Of a DNA stretch of 38,777 nucleotides, positions 15,489 to 23,710 are shown one piece after another. This DNA is from JAXHUH01 sp034211175 (GTDB lineage Bacteria; Actinomycetota; Acidimicrobiia; Acidimicrobiales; CAIXPF01). The notes beneath the pieces were generated by a model that worked only from the letters and a program-made list of their open reading frames with translations, made no database searches and had not been told where the DNA came from. A program made the translations under genes and the position numbers. The stretch's first letter is position 1. Every line of letters starts with the position of its first letter. Where the stretch lies: positions 1-38,777 of the forward strand of contig JAXHUH010000162.1 of NCBI GenBank assembly GCA_034211175.1, given 5' to 3'.

Positions 15489-15506
15489 CTCACCCTGAGT
15501 GGTGAG
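15489..15506 (+). terminator. Hairpin after tandem usp gene
   Basis: CTCACC and GGTGAG pair across a 6-base loop, 24 bases after the stop. No T-run follows; a weak terminator or part of the ftsH leader. Confidence 0.3.
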
Positions 15507-15588
15507 CTGCGCGCCCGTTCGCGAGGGTGGCCGGTACGGTCACACGACGGGCTGCGGATCCCGCCCGGACCCATCCCAGGAGCCACCG

Positions 15589-17673
15589 TTGATCGAGTCA
15601 GACGACCGGATCCCGCCGGCGAGTCGCCGCGACGCGGAGGAGCACACCACCCCGGCCCCAGACGGCAGCGCGGCGCCGGCCGCCGGCGACACGCCGTGGC
15701 GGGTCGAGGGCCTCGACGAGGACCAGCCCAAGGGCGGTGGCGGCGGCGGGAAGTGGTCGTGGCGGGGCCCGCGCTTCTGGCTCGTCATCTTCGTCCTGCT
15801 CATCGTCAACTGGATCGTCAGCTCGGCGCTGTTCGGCAACGTCCCCGATCGCCTGCGGGTCCCGTACACGACGTTCCGCGAGCAGGTCGTCGACGGCAAC
15901 GTCGTCGAGATCACGTCGCGGGGCGACACGATCCAGGGGCTGTTCGACGACCCGGTCACCTACCCCGACGGCGACGAGGCCGAGACGAGCGAGCGGTTCG
16001 AGACCGAACGTCCCGCGTTCGCCGACGACGAGCTGCTGGAGCTGCTCGTCGAGGGCGAGGTGATCGTCAACGCCGAGACCCCCGAGCAGCCGGCGCCGTT
16101 CTGGCAGAGCCTGCTGCTCGGCTTCGGGCCGACCGTGCTGCTCGTCGGCGTGTTCGTGCTCATCGCCCGGGGCATCCGCGGCCTCGGCGGGTTCAGCGAG
16201 CTCGGCCGCCACAAAGCCAAGCAGTACGAGGAGGACGGCGGCGGCCGGGTGACGTTCTCCGACGTCGCCGGCATCGACGAGGCCGAGCAGGAGCTGTCCG
16301 AGGTCGTCGACTACCTGCGCGACCCCGGCCGCTACCGCCGCCTCGGCGCGACCATCCCCAAGGGTGTCCTGCTGTCGGGCCCGCCCGGTACCGGCAAGAC
16401 GTTGCTCGCCAGGGCCGTGGCCGGCGAGGCCGGCGCGCCGTTCTTCTCGGTGTCGGCCTCGGAGTTCATCGAGATGATCGTGGGCGTCGGCGCCAGCCGG
16501 GTCCGCGACCTGTTCCGCAAGGCGACCGAGTGCGCCCCGTCGATCATCTTCATCGACGAGCTCGACGCCATCGGTCGCGCCCGCGGCGGCGCCGGCTCGG
16601 TCGGCGGCCACGACGAGCGCGAGCAGACCCTCAACCAGATCCTCACCGAGATGGACGGGTTCACCGGCTCCGAGGGCGTGATCGTCATCGCCGCCACCAA
16701 CCGTCCGGAGATCCTCGACTCGGCCCTCCTGCGGCCCGGTCGCTTCGATCGGCGGGTGACGGTCAACCCGCCCGACCGCGCCGGGCGGCGGGCCATCCTC
16801 GCGGTCCACACCCGGGCCGTGCCCCTCGACGACGACGTCGACCTCGACGGCCTCGCCGCGTCGACCCCGGGCATGGCCGGCGCCAACCTGCGCAACCTGG
16901 TCAACGAGGGGGCGCTGCTCGCCGCCCGACGTGGCCGCGACCGGGTGCGCCACGCCGATCTCACCGAGTCGCTCGAGAAGCTCGTCCTCGGCGCAGAGCG
17001 CCGGATCACGATGCTGCCCGACGAGCGGGAGCGCACCGCCTACCACGAGTCGGGCCACGCCCTGCTCGGGATGATCCAGCACGGGGCCGACCCGGTGCGC
17101 AAGATCTCGATCATCCCCCGGGGCGGCGCGCTCGGCGTCACGTTCCAGGCGCCCGACGACGACCGCTACGGCTTCGACGAGGCGTACCTGCGGGGCCGCA
17201 TCATCGGCGCCCTCGGCGGCCGCGCCGCCGAGCACGTCGTGTACGGGACGATCACGACGGGGGCCGAGTCGGACCTCGAGCAGGTGACCCGCATCGCCCG
17301 CCAGATGGTCGGCCGCTGGGGGATGTCCGAGGCCGTGGGCCAGCTCACCATCCTGCCCCGGCCCGGGTCCGACCAGGTGCTGACCGGGGCGGACGCGCCG
17401 TCGGCGGCGACGATGGAGCTGATCGACCGCGAGGTCCGCCGCATCGTCGACGAGTGCTACGAGGGTGCGCTGACCATGCTGTCCGAGCACCGCGACCAGC
17501 TCGAGTCCCTGGCGCAGGCGCTGTTGGAGCACGAGACCCTCGACGAGGCCGATGCGTACCGCATCGCCCGCGTCGACCGGGCCGGCGTGACCCCGCTCGG
17601 TGCGTCGACGACCGTCTCGGCGGGCCCGCCCGCCGACGGGGCTGCGGGCACCGGTCCGGGCCCGGTCAGCTGA
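15589..17673 (+). CDS. ftsH: ATP-dependent zinc metalloprotease FtsH
   Basis: The 694-residue membrane AAA+ protease degrades membrane and cytosolic proteins. Two helices (about 63-82 and 176-194) flank a periplasmic domain. The AAA module has Walker A GPPGTGKT (264-271) and Walker B IIFIDELDAI (319-328), with arginine fingers in LLRPGRFDRR. The protease site is HESGH (486-490). The pore loop reads MIVGVG (296-301) where most FtsH proteins have MFVGVG, so the conserved pore phenylalanine is isoleucine. Start is TTG 15589, supported by AGGAG about 6 bases upstream; no ATG or GTG fits as well. The next two genes follow closely and may share the transcript. Confidence 0.96.
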   Translation: MIESDDRIPPASRRDAEEHTTPAPDGSAAPAAGDTPWRVEGLDEDQPKGGGGGGKWSWRGPRFWLVIFVLLIVNWIVSSALFGNVPDRLRVPYTTFREQVVDGNVVEITSRGDTIQGLFDDPVTYPDGDEAETSERFETERPAFADDELLELLVEGEVIVNAETPEQPAPFWQSLLLGFGPTVLLVGVFVLIARGIRGLGGFSELGRHKAKQYEEDGGGRVTFSDVAGIDEAEQELSEVVDYLRDPGRYRRLGATIPKGVLLSGPPGTGKTLLARAVAGEAGAPFFSVSASEFIEMIVGVGASRVRDLFRKATECAPSIIFIDELDAIGRARGGAGSVGGHDEREQTLNQILTEMDGFTGSEGVIVIAATNRPEILDSALLRPGRFDRRVTVNPPDRAGRRAILAVHTRAVPLDDDVDLDGLAASTPGMAGANLRNLVNEGALLAARRGRDRVRHADLTESLEKLVLGAERRITMLPDERERTAYHESGHALLGMIQHGADPVRKISIIPRGGALGVTFQAPDDDRYGFDEAYLRGRIIGALGGRAAEHVVYGTITTGAESDLEQVTRIARQMVGRWGMSEAVGQLTILPRPGSDQVLTGADAPSAATMELIDREVRRIVDECYEGALTMLSEHRDQLESLAQALLEHETLDEADAYRIARVDRAGVTPLGASTTVSAGPPADGAAGTGPGPVS

Positions 17674-17716
17674 CCGTCCGCGTGCGGTCGCGGTCACCGA
17701 CCTGACGGGGGGTGCC

Positions 17717-19021
17717 TTGCCAGAGCGGGGTGGGTGGGAGCACCCTGCATCGGTGGCGCAGGAGGACTCGACGGTCGATTCCGGTGACGAGGGCGGGTCG
17801 CCGACGAGGCGCGCCCCGATCTGGGTCAGCCGGATCACCCGCCTGCCCGTGCTCGACGCGGACGGCGCCACCATCGGTGCGGTCACCAACGTCGTGTTCG
17901 GCGCCCCGCTGCCCGGTGCCGCACCGTCGGTGCACGGGTTCGTCTGCCGGGTCAACCGGCGCGAGGTGTTCCTCCACGCCACCCGGGTCGCCAGGATCGC
18001 CGTCGACGGCCTCCACCTGCGGGGCGGCACCGTCGACCTGCGCGGGTTCCGGCTCCGGGCCGGGGAGCTCACCGCCCAGGGCCAGCTGATCGGCCGACGC
18101 CTCGGCAACCTCGTGGTCCGCGACGTCGGCATCGCCCCGCGGACGAGCCGCGCCGAGGCGTGGGAGCTGGCGACCGTCGGGCTCGGCCGCCCGGGCATCG
18201 TTCGCCGGCGCCGCCCGGCCAAGGTGCTCGACTGGCGGGAGGCGGGCCCGGTGCTCGACTTCGGTCCCGGCGCCGCCGACCTCGCCCGGGTGCGGGCGCT
18301 CCACCCGGCCGACGCCGCCGAGCACATGGCGTCGCTCACCGACGAGCGGCGTGATGCGCTGGCCCGGGGCCTCGACGACGCCCAGCTGGCCGACATCTTC
18401 GAGGAGCTGCCCGAGGCGGTCCAGGTCGAGATCATCGAGGGCCTCGACCTGTCGCGGGCGGCCCACGTCCTCGACGAGATGGAGACCGACGACGCCGCCG
18501 ACCTGCTGGCCGAGCTGCCGCTCGAGGAGCGGCGCGAGCTGCTGTCGCAGATGCCCGAGGAGGAGGCGGCCCGCCTCCGTCTGCTGCTGGCCTACGGCAA
18601 CGACACCGCCGGCGGTCTGATGACGGTCGAGCCCGTCGTCGTCGAGTCGACCACGACGGTGGCGGAGGCGATCGCCCGCGTCCGCGACCGCGAGGTGGCG
18701 CCGGTGCTGTCGGCTCAGATCTTCGTCGCCCAGCGGCCGACCGAACCACCGACGGGCCGCTACCTCGGGACGGTCACCACCTCGGAGCTGTTGCGCCAGG
18801 CGCCGGGCGACCCGGTGGGCCCGCTGGTGCGCCGCGACACCGCCGTCGTGGCCCCTCACGACCTGTTGGCGCTCGTCGCCCAGACGTTCGCCCGCTACGA
18901 CCTGCTGTGCCTGGCCGTCGTCGACCGGGTCGGGCGCCTGGTCGGGGTGGTCACGGTCGACGACGTCCTCGCCCGCGTCCTGGCGCGCGACACCGAGCGG
19001 GCGAAGAGCGGGAGGATCTGA
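17717..19021 (+). CDS. PRC-barrel / MgtE_N / CBS-pair protein
   Basis: The 434-residue soluble protein shows a PRC-barrel-like part (about 35-140, including RITRLPVLDADG), an MgtE N-terminal helical domain (about 185-295, with repeats such as HPADAAEHM, LDDAQLADIFEELP and ETDDAADLLAELP), then a CBS pair (about 297-425). MgtE uses the last two domains to sense magnesium, but the membrane channel domain is absent, so this is not a transporter by itself. TTG 17717 follows a G-rich ribosome site; GTG 17753 is an alternative. Its stop overlaps the start of the DUF1003 membrane protein, suggesting that the two form a sensor and membrane partner. Confidence 0.85.
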   Translation: MPERGGWEHPASVAQEDSTVDSGDEGGSPTRRAPIWVSRITRLPVLDADGATIGAVTNVVFGAPLPGAAPSVHGFVCRVNRREVFLHATRVARIAVDGLHLRGGTVDLRGFRLRAGELTAQGQLIGRRLGNLVVRDVGIAPRTSRAEAWELATVGLGRPGIVRRRRPAKVLDWREAGPVLDFGPGAADLARVRALHPADAAEHMASLTDERRDALARGLDDAQLADIFEELPEAVQVEIIEGLDLSRAAHVLDEMETDDAADLLAELPLEERRELLSQMPEEEAARLRLLLAYGNDTAGGLMTVEPVVVESTTTVAEAIARVRDREVAPVLSAQIFVAQRPTEPPTGRYLGTVTTSELLRQAPGDPVGPLVRRDTAVVAPHDLLALVAQTFARYDLLCLAVVDRVGRLVGVVTVDDVLARVLARDTERAKSGRI

Positions 19022-19731
19022 TGCGTCAGCGCGACGACCTGTCGAGGCCGGCCGGCGGCCTCAGCCTCGGCGTCCACTACGACCCCGACGCGTTCGGTCG
19101 CTTCTCCGAGTCGATCGCCCGGTACTTCGGCACCGGCCGGTACCTGGTGATCCAGACCGGCATCGTGATCCTGTGGATCCTGGTGAACGTCGGCGCCGCG
19201 GCGCTGCGGTTCGACCCGTACCCGTTCATCCTGTTGAACCTGCTGTTCTCGACCCAGGCCGCGTACGCCGCGCCGCTGATCCTGCTCGCCCAGAACCGCC
19301 AGGACGCCCGCGATCGGGCCCAGGCGTCGTCGGACCGGGCGACGACGGCCCGGATCATGGCCGACACCGAGTACCTGGCCCGGGAGCTGGCCGCCATCCG
19401 CCTCCACCTGTCGACGCTGGCGACCGCCGAGGACGTGGCCGAGCGGGTCGACCGGCTCCACCAGTCCCTGGGCGACGTCGTCCGGGCCGCCGGTGAGGGC
19501 CCGGACGAGCTGGCCGCCCTCGTGGACGACGAGCGCTTCGGCGGGGTCCTCGGCGACGTCGACGACCGCGCCGCTGACCGTGACCCCGATCGCGCCCACG
19601 ACCACGACCCTGACGACGACCGCTGGGGCGGCGACGACGTCGATGGTGGGCCCGATGGTGGGCCCGCGGCGGCCGGGAGCGCCGGGCCCGACGACGACGG
19701 CGACCCGGGCCACGATCCACCCGATCGCTGA
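19021..19731 (+). CDS. DUF1003 membrane protein
   Basis: The 236-residue protein has two helices (about 41-61 and 68-90) with NVGAAALRFDPYPFILLNLLF between and across them, then QNRQDARDRAQ, which together mark DUF1003. Family function is not established. After a likely helical segment (about 95-155) the tail is a long, acidic, histidine-containing, low-complexity region (about 175-236), possibly disordered or metal-binding. ATG 19021 overlaps the upstream TGA and GGGAGG lies close by. Translational coupling to the MgtE_N/CBS gene suggests a shared role, perhaps in ion homeostasis. Confidence 0.85.
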   Translation: MRQRDDLSRPAGGLSLGVHYDPDAFGRFSESIARYFGTGRYLVIQTGIVILWILVNVGAAALRFDPYPFILLNLLFSTQAAYAAPLILLAQNRQDARDRAQASSDRATTARIMADTEYLARELAAIRLHLSTLATAEDVAERVDRLHQSLGDVVRAAGEGPDELAALVDDERFGGVLGDVDDRAADRDPDRAHDHDPDDDRWGGDDVDGGPDGGPAAAGSAGPDDDGDPGHDPPDR

Positions 19732-19837
19732 CGCCGGCGCGGCCGGTCGGCCCGATGTTCGCGCGTCGGTGTCATCCGCCCGTCAGCCGGCTCCGTAGAG
19801 CACACGAGAGACCCCGTTCACTTCGAGGAGGACTCAC

Positions 19838-20494
19838 GTGTCGAAGAAGCTTCTCTCCCGGTTCGCACTCGTGACGGCACTGGTGCTCGCCGTGGCCGCC
19901 TGTGGCGGTGACGACGATGACGACGCCGGCGCGGACGACGAGACGACGACGACCGTCGAGGAGACGACCACCACCGAGGCCATGTCCGACGAGGACATGG
20001 GTGATGACATGGAGGAGGACATGAGCGACACGACCATGTCCGAGGACATGGGTGGCGAGGAGACCACCGAGACCACCGCCGCCGAGGGCGAGGCCGCCGG
20101 CACGATCGTCGACGTCGCCGTCGCCGACGGCCGGTTCACCACGCTGGTCGAGGCCGTGACCGCGGCCGGCCTGGCCGAGACGCTGTCCGGCGAGGGCCCG
20201 TTCACGGTCTTCGCCCCGACCGACGACGCGTTCGCCGCGCTGCCCGAGGGCACGCTCGACGAGGTGCTCGCCGATCCCGAGGGCGCGCTGACCGACATCC
20301 TCACCTACCACGTCGTCGCCGGCAGCCTGACCGCCGAGGACGTGCTCGCCGAGAGCAGCCTCGAGACCCTCCAGGGTGGCTCGCTGACCGTGACCGCGGA
20401 CCCGCCCATGGTCAACGAGTCCAACATCGTCGTGACCGACGTCGAGGCCAGCAACGGCGTCATCCACGTCATCGACGCCGTCCTCCTGCCCTGA
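19838..20494 (+). CDS. Fasciclin (FAS1) domain lipoprotein
   Basis: The 218-residue product has a lipoprotein signal with lipobox AVAAC (Cys22), a 65-residue linker rich in Asp, Glu, Thr and Met, and a single FAS1 domain (about 88-218). FAS1 landmarks are FTTLVEAVTAAGL, the H1-like GPFTVFAPTDDAFAALP, LTYHVVAG, and VIHVIDAVLLP at the end. FAS1 domains mediate adhesion or protein contacts at the cell surface. The linker repeats the core MSDEDMG/MSEDMG, giving about eight methionines. Start GTG 19838 follows GAGGAGG. Confidence 0.9.
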   Translation: MSKKLLSRFALVTALVLAVAACGGDDDDDAGADDETTTTVEETTTTEAMSDEDMGDDMEEDMSDTTMSEDMGGEETTETTAAEGEAAGTIVDVAVADGRFTTLVEAVTAAGLAETLSGEGPFTVFAPTDDAFAALPEGTLDEVLADPEGALTDILTYHVVAGSLTAEDVLAESSLETLQGGSLTVTADPPMVNESNIVVTDVEASNGVIHVIDAVLLP

Positions 20495-20533
20495 GCATCG
20501 CGACCCTGAGCATCGCGACCCTGAGCAACGAGA
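20489..20533 (+). repeat. Three tandem 15-bp units over the FAS1 stop codon
   Basis: CCCTGAGCATCGCGA occurs at 20489 and 20504, with a third diverged copy (CCCTGAGCAACGAGA) at 20519. The first unit contains the stop codon of the fasciclin gene, so copy number does not alter the protein. Confidence 0.8.
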
Positions 20534-20552
20534 CCGCGATGACCGAGGTCAC

Positions 20553-20582
20553 GGGGGCCGGCACCGATCGGTGCCGGCCCCC
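20553..20582. terminator. Perfect 30-bp palindrome after the fasciclin gene
   Basis: Fifteen bases (GGGGGCCGGCACCGA) are followed directly by their exact reverse complement. It lies 59 bases after the stop and 94 before the next gene. No T-run. Likely a terminator or transcript-stabilising hairpin; it shares its core stem with the hairpin at 21717. Confidence 0.6.
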
Positions 20583-20675
20583 GGCCGCGTCCGGGCATCC
20601 GACAGCGTCGGCGCACGGACTAGCCTCGGGGCCCGGTGCGCCGGCCCTGAGGGAGTGGGTCGGCTGGGAGCTGAC

Positions 20676-21689
20676 GTGGACGTTCTGACGCTGGGCGAGC
20701 TGCTCGACCTCGGGGACCTGCCGGATCGGCTCGGTCGGGTCGAGTCGCGGCTCGCGGAGGTCCTGCAGTCCGACGTCGGCGCGATCAGCGATCCGTCGCT
20801 GCGGGTGACCCAGGCCGGCGGCAAGCGCCTGCGGCCGATCCTCGCCCTCGCCGCGGCGGCGTCGTTCGACCGGTTCGACGACCGGGTCGTGGCGGGCGCG
20901 ACCGCGGTGGAGCTCGTGCACGTGGGCTCGCTCGTGCACGACGACGTGTTCGACCGGGCCCTGCGCCGCCGGGGCGTGCCCACCGTGAACGCGGTCGAGG
21001 GCGAGAGCCGGGCCGTGATGGTGGGCGACTACCTCCTGGCCCGTGCCGGCGAGGAGGCCGCCCGGGTGAGCGCCGAGGTCGCCGCCACCCTGGCGTGGAC
21101 GATCACCCAGCTGTGCCTCGGCCAGCACCTGGAGACGGTCGACGTCGGCGACCTCGACCGCTCGGTCGAGCGCTACACACGATCGATCCGGGGCAAGACC
21201 GCGTCGCTGCTCGCCGCGTCGTGTCGGATCGGCGTCCAGAGCGCCGATGGCGACGAGGCGGCGAGCGAGGCCATGGCCCGCTACGGCGACGCCTTCGGCA
21301 TGGCGTTCCAGATCCTCGACGACGTGCTCGACCTCACCTCCACCGAGGAGGCGATGGGCAAGCCGGTCGGCAACGACCTGCGCTCCGGCGTCTACACGCT
21401 CCCGGTCCTCGTCGCCCTCGACGGGCCCGACGGCGAGGAGCTGCGGGCCCTGCTCGATGACGTGGCGCTCGGTGACCGCAACGGCTCGGTCGAGCCCCGG
21501 CTCGGTCGGGCGGTCGAGCTCGTGCGCGCCTCCGAGGGCGTCGACGCGGCGCTGGCCGAGGTCGATCGCCACTGCGCGGTCGCCGTGGGTGCACTGGACG
21601 CCCTCGGCGACGGTCCCGTGGCCACCGGGCTGCGCGACCTCCCCGAGCGCTACCGCCAGTGGGTCCTCGCCACCGTCGCCAACCGCTGA
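20676..21689 (+). CDS. Trans-polyprenyl diphosphate synthase
   Basis: The 337-residue enzyme extends allylic diphosphates with isopentenyl diphosphate. It has the family KRLRP block (TQAGGKRLRPIL), the first aspartate-rich motif LVHDDVFD and the second FQILDDVLD, plus GKPVGNDLRSGVYTLPVL. Residues before the first motif (TAVELVHVGSLVHDD) lack the bulky pair typical of short-chain enzymes, so a medium or long chain product such as the menaquinone side chain is likely, consistent with the menaquinol-using complex in this window. GTG 20676 is chosen because GGGAG sits 5 bases upstream. Confidence 0.9.
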   Translation: MDVLTLGELLDLGDLPDRLGRVESRLAEVLQSDVGAISDPSLRVTQAGGKRLRPILALAAAASFDRFDDRVVAGATAVELVHVGSLVHDDVFDRALRRRGVPTVNAVEGESRAVMVGDYLLARAGEEAARVSAEVAATLAWTITQLCLGQHLETVDVGDLDRSVERYTRSIRGKTASLLAASCRIGVQSADGDEAASEAMARYGDAFGMAFQILDDVLDLTSTEEAMGKPVGNDLRSGVYTLPVLVALDGPDGEELRALLDDVALGDRNGSVEPRLGRAVELVRASEGVDAALAEVDRHCAVAVGALDALGDGPVATGLRDLPERYRQWVLATVANR

Positions 21690-21716
21690 GGTCCGCGCCA
21701 ACCCGGCCCCGCCGCC

Positions 21717-21740
21717 GGTGCCGGCCTGCGGGCCGGCACC
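21717..21740. terminator. Bidirectional hairpin between convergent genes
   Basis: GGTGCCGGCC and GGCCGGCACC pair perfectly over a TGCG loop, between the synthase stop (21689) and the stop of the leftward enoyl-CoA hydratase gene (21772). No T-run. Confidence 0.7.
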
Positions 21741-21771
21741 GATCCGTGGTCTCCGGGCCGGGTGGCGGCGC

Positions 21772-22587
21772 TCAGGACGAGAGGGGGGCGAACTCGGGTG
21801 GGCGGCGCTCGACGAAGCTGGCGACACCCTCGCGGAAGTCGGGCTGGCGCAGCGAGTGGGCCATCGCGTCGTCGGCCACCTCGTTCGACGCCGCCATCGT
21901 CTGCTCGAGGCCCGACCAGACCTGGCGCTTCATCGTGGCGATCGACGCCGGCGACACGTTCTCGGCGATGTCGGTCGCGTAGCCGATCGCCGCGTCCAGG
22001 ACCTCGTCCGCGGGCACGACCCGGTTGACCAGGCCCATGTCGAGCGCCTCCTCGGCGAGGACGACCCGGGCCGACAGCAGCAGGTCGAGCGCCCGGGACG
22101 GGCCGACCAGGCGGGGCAGCACCCAGCCGATCCCGTGCTCGGCGATCAGGCCCCGCTTGGCGAACGCGGTGGTGAACTTGGCGCCGGCCGCGGCGATGCG
22201 GACGTCGAACATCGTCGCCTGGACGAGCCCGAGCCCGGCACAGGCACCGTTGATCGCCCCGATGACGATCTTGGGGACCGACAGCGTGTAGGTCTGGTGC
22301 TCGGAGCGCAGCTCGCGGCCCCCGCCGCCGCTGCCCGAGCCGATGCCCTGGAGCATGTCCATGTCGGCACCGGCGCAGAACCCCTTGCCCGCACCGGTGA
22401 CCACGATCGCCCGCACGTCGGGGTCGGCGACCGCCCGGTCGAGCCCGTTCCAGTAGGCATCGCCCAGCTCGCCGGTCCACGCGTTGAGCCGGTCGGGCCG
22501 GTTCAACGTGAGGATCGCGACCGGTCCCCGGGTCTCGTAGCGCACCGTCGCGGTGTCGTCGTCGGTGTTGGTCTCGGTCACGGCCAC
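21772..22587 (-). CDS. Enoyl-CoA hydratase/isomerase family protein
   Basis: The 271-residue crotonase-fold protein should act on acyl-CoA thioesters. It shows LTLNRPDRLNAW, the oxyanion block GFCAGADMDML, the second oxyanion-hole region INGACAGLGL, and a Glu in GLIAEHGIGWVLPRLVG at the position of the second catalytic glutamate of hydratases. The late VNRVVPADEVL is also typical. GTG 22587 is used because GAGGGGG lies about 8 bases upstream; GTG 22614 is possible. It is monocistronic here, converging on the polyprenyl synthase. Confidence 0.9.
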   Translation of the reverse strand: MAVTETNTDDDTATVRYETRGPVAILTLNRPDRLNAWTGELGDAYWNGLDRAVADPDVRAIVVTGAGKGFCAGADMDMLQGIGSGSGGGGRELRSEHQTYTLSVPKIVIGAINGACAGLGLVQATMFDVRIAAAGAKFTTAFAKRGLIAEHGIGWVLPRLVGPSRALDLLLSARVVLAEEALDMGLVNRVVPADEVLDAAIGYATDIAENVSPASIATMKRQVWSGLEQTMAASNEVADDAMAHSLRQPDFREGVASFVERRPPEFAPLSS

Positions 22588-22683
22588 GTTCGTGTCCCCC
22601 TCGGTGGGCGTCACGCGCAACCTAGCGGCGCCGCCCTCGGCGACACCACGACGCGGCCGCGGTGCCGATCCGGCCGCCGTTCC

Positions 22684-22706
22684 GGTCCGGGGACGGCCCC
22701 CGGACC
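22684..22706 (-). terminator. Hairpin after PH-like membrane gene
   Basis: GGTCCGGGG and CCCCGGACC pair perfectly over a 5-base loop, 9 bases past the stop of the leftward gene at 22716. No T-run. Confidence 0.65.
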
Positions 22707-22715
22707 CTCGACGGT

Positions 22716-23165
22716 TCAGCCGTTCGGGTCGGGCCGGTGGTTGCCGGCCCGGATGTGGCGACGCAGCTTCCGGGTGACCAGATCGTGCTGCGCCGCGTCG
22801 GGCAGCTTCACGGAGCGGCCGTCGTGGAGCTCGAGGACCCACGGGTGCCGCACACGTCCGGTCTCGCGGACGGCGGCGACGTCCCGCCAGCGGACCCGCC
22901 GGGGCCGGATGCGGCCCTGGCGGATCGTGATGCCCTCGGCGTCGAGGACGAAGGGCGCCCGGATGAGGTCGACGAACGTCCACACCAGGAACGCCGGGAA
23001 GACAGCGGCGACGAGCCGCTCGAGCGGGGCGCTGTGCCCCAGGAAGATCGCGCCGGCCATCAACGGGGTCGTGACGGCCAGCAGGAGCGCTCCCCACCAG
23101 CGAACCCAGCGGGGAGCGCGGGGCTGGTTGGTGGACGCAGGTCCCACCTCAGCCACCGCGGTCAC
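22716..23165 (-). CDS. Small membrane protein with PH-like domain
   Basis: The 149-residue product has two hydrophobic segments (about 22-43 and 50-70) followed by a domain with FVLDAEGITIRQGRIRPRRV, WRDVAAVRETG and HPWVLELHDGRSVKL. This strand pattern resembles the bacterial PH-like domain attached to membrane helices; specific function is unknown. It starts at GTG 23165, one base after the padR stop, so the two genes are probably co-transcribed and PadR may control it. Confidence 0.65.
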   Translation of the reverse strand: MTAVAEVGPASTNQPRAPRWVRWWGALLLAVTTPLMAGAIFLGHSAPLERLVAAVFPAFLVWTFVDLIRAPFVLDAEGITIRQGRIRPRRVRWRDVAAVRETGRVRHPWVLELHDGRSVKLPDAAQHDLVTRKLRRHIRAGNHRPDPNG

Positions 23166-23166
23166 C

Positions 23167-23511
23167 TCAGCTGGCCTCCTGTTCCAGTTCGGGGTATCGA
23201 TCGAGGACCGCCCGGGCCGAACGCTCCAGACGTCGGGCCTCGGCGACCAGCGCCGCGCGTCCCGCTTCGGTCAATCGGTAGTAGTGCCGTGCGCGACCGT
23301 CGACGATCTCGTCGTGGTCGCTCACGATGTAGCCGGCTCCGGAGAGCCGGTCGAGAGCTCCGTAGAGGGTGCCCGCCGCCAGGGTCACCGCCCCGCCGGA
23401 CAGCTCCTCCGCCTTCTTGATCACGCCGTAGCCGTGCAGCGGCCCATCCATGAGCGACGCCAGCACGAAATAGCCCGGCTCCCGCATGCCGTGCTTGCGG
23501 ATTCGACTCAC
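23167..23511 (-). CDS. PadR-family transcriptional regulator
   Basis: The 114-residue protein is a PadR winged-helix regulator. It has YFVLASLMDGPLHGYGVIKK, the wing and helix region AAGTLYGALDRLSGAGYI, and HYYRLTEAGRAAL, then a C-terminal dimer helix, as in the short PadR-s2-like type. PadR proteins usually repress their own operon and a membrane or efflux gene. GTG 23511 is used; ATG 23487 (MREPGYF) matches the usual family start but lacks a ribosome site. The neighbour PH-like membrane gene is coupled to it. Confidence 0.92.
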   Translation of the reverse strand: MSRIRKHGMREPGYFVLASLMDGPLHGYGVIKKAEELSGGAVTLAAGTLYGALDRLSGAGYIVSDHDEIVDGRARHYYRLTEAGRAALVAEARRLERSARAVLDRYPELEQEAS

Positions 23512-23570
23512 CGTCCTCGATCAACACCACCCGGCCGGGATGGTCTCCGGCCGCCCGCCTTACACCTTCC

Positions 23571-23600
23571 AGGATAGCGTTGTTACGGAATTATGACAAC
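23571..23600 (-). promoter_or_regulatory. padR promoter with overlapping inverted repeat
   Basis: Reading leftward, TTGTCA (23594-23599) and TATCCT (23571-23576) are exactly 17 bases apart in a locally AT-rich patch, a good housekeeping promoter. GTTGT (23579-23583) and ACAAC (23596-23600) form an inverted repeat across the -35 and spacer, a candidate PadR operator. Confidence 0.6.
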
Positions 23601-23710
23601 CTACACGGTTATGAAATCCCGTTGAGTGCCTCGCGTGCCTTCTCGTGACATGCCGGCTGTTTCGACTCTGGCCACCGCTCCCCGGCACGTCTCGTGTGTT
23701 CCCGTGTCTT

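Noticed and set aside
15598..18435. Very long open frame on the minus strand opposite ftsH
   Set aside because: High GC removes stop codons from the antisense frames. Its peptide is Arg/Gly/Asp-rich with no domain, while the plus strand has clear FtsH and CBS motifs.
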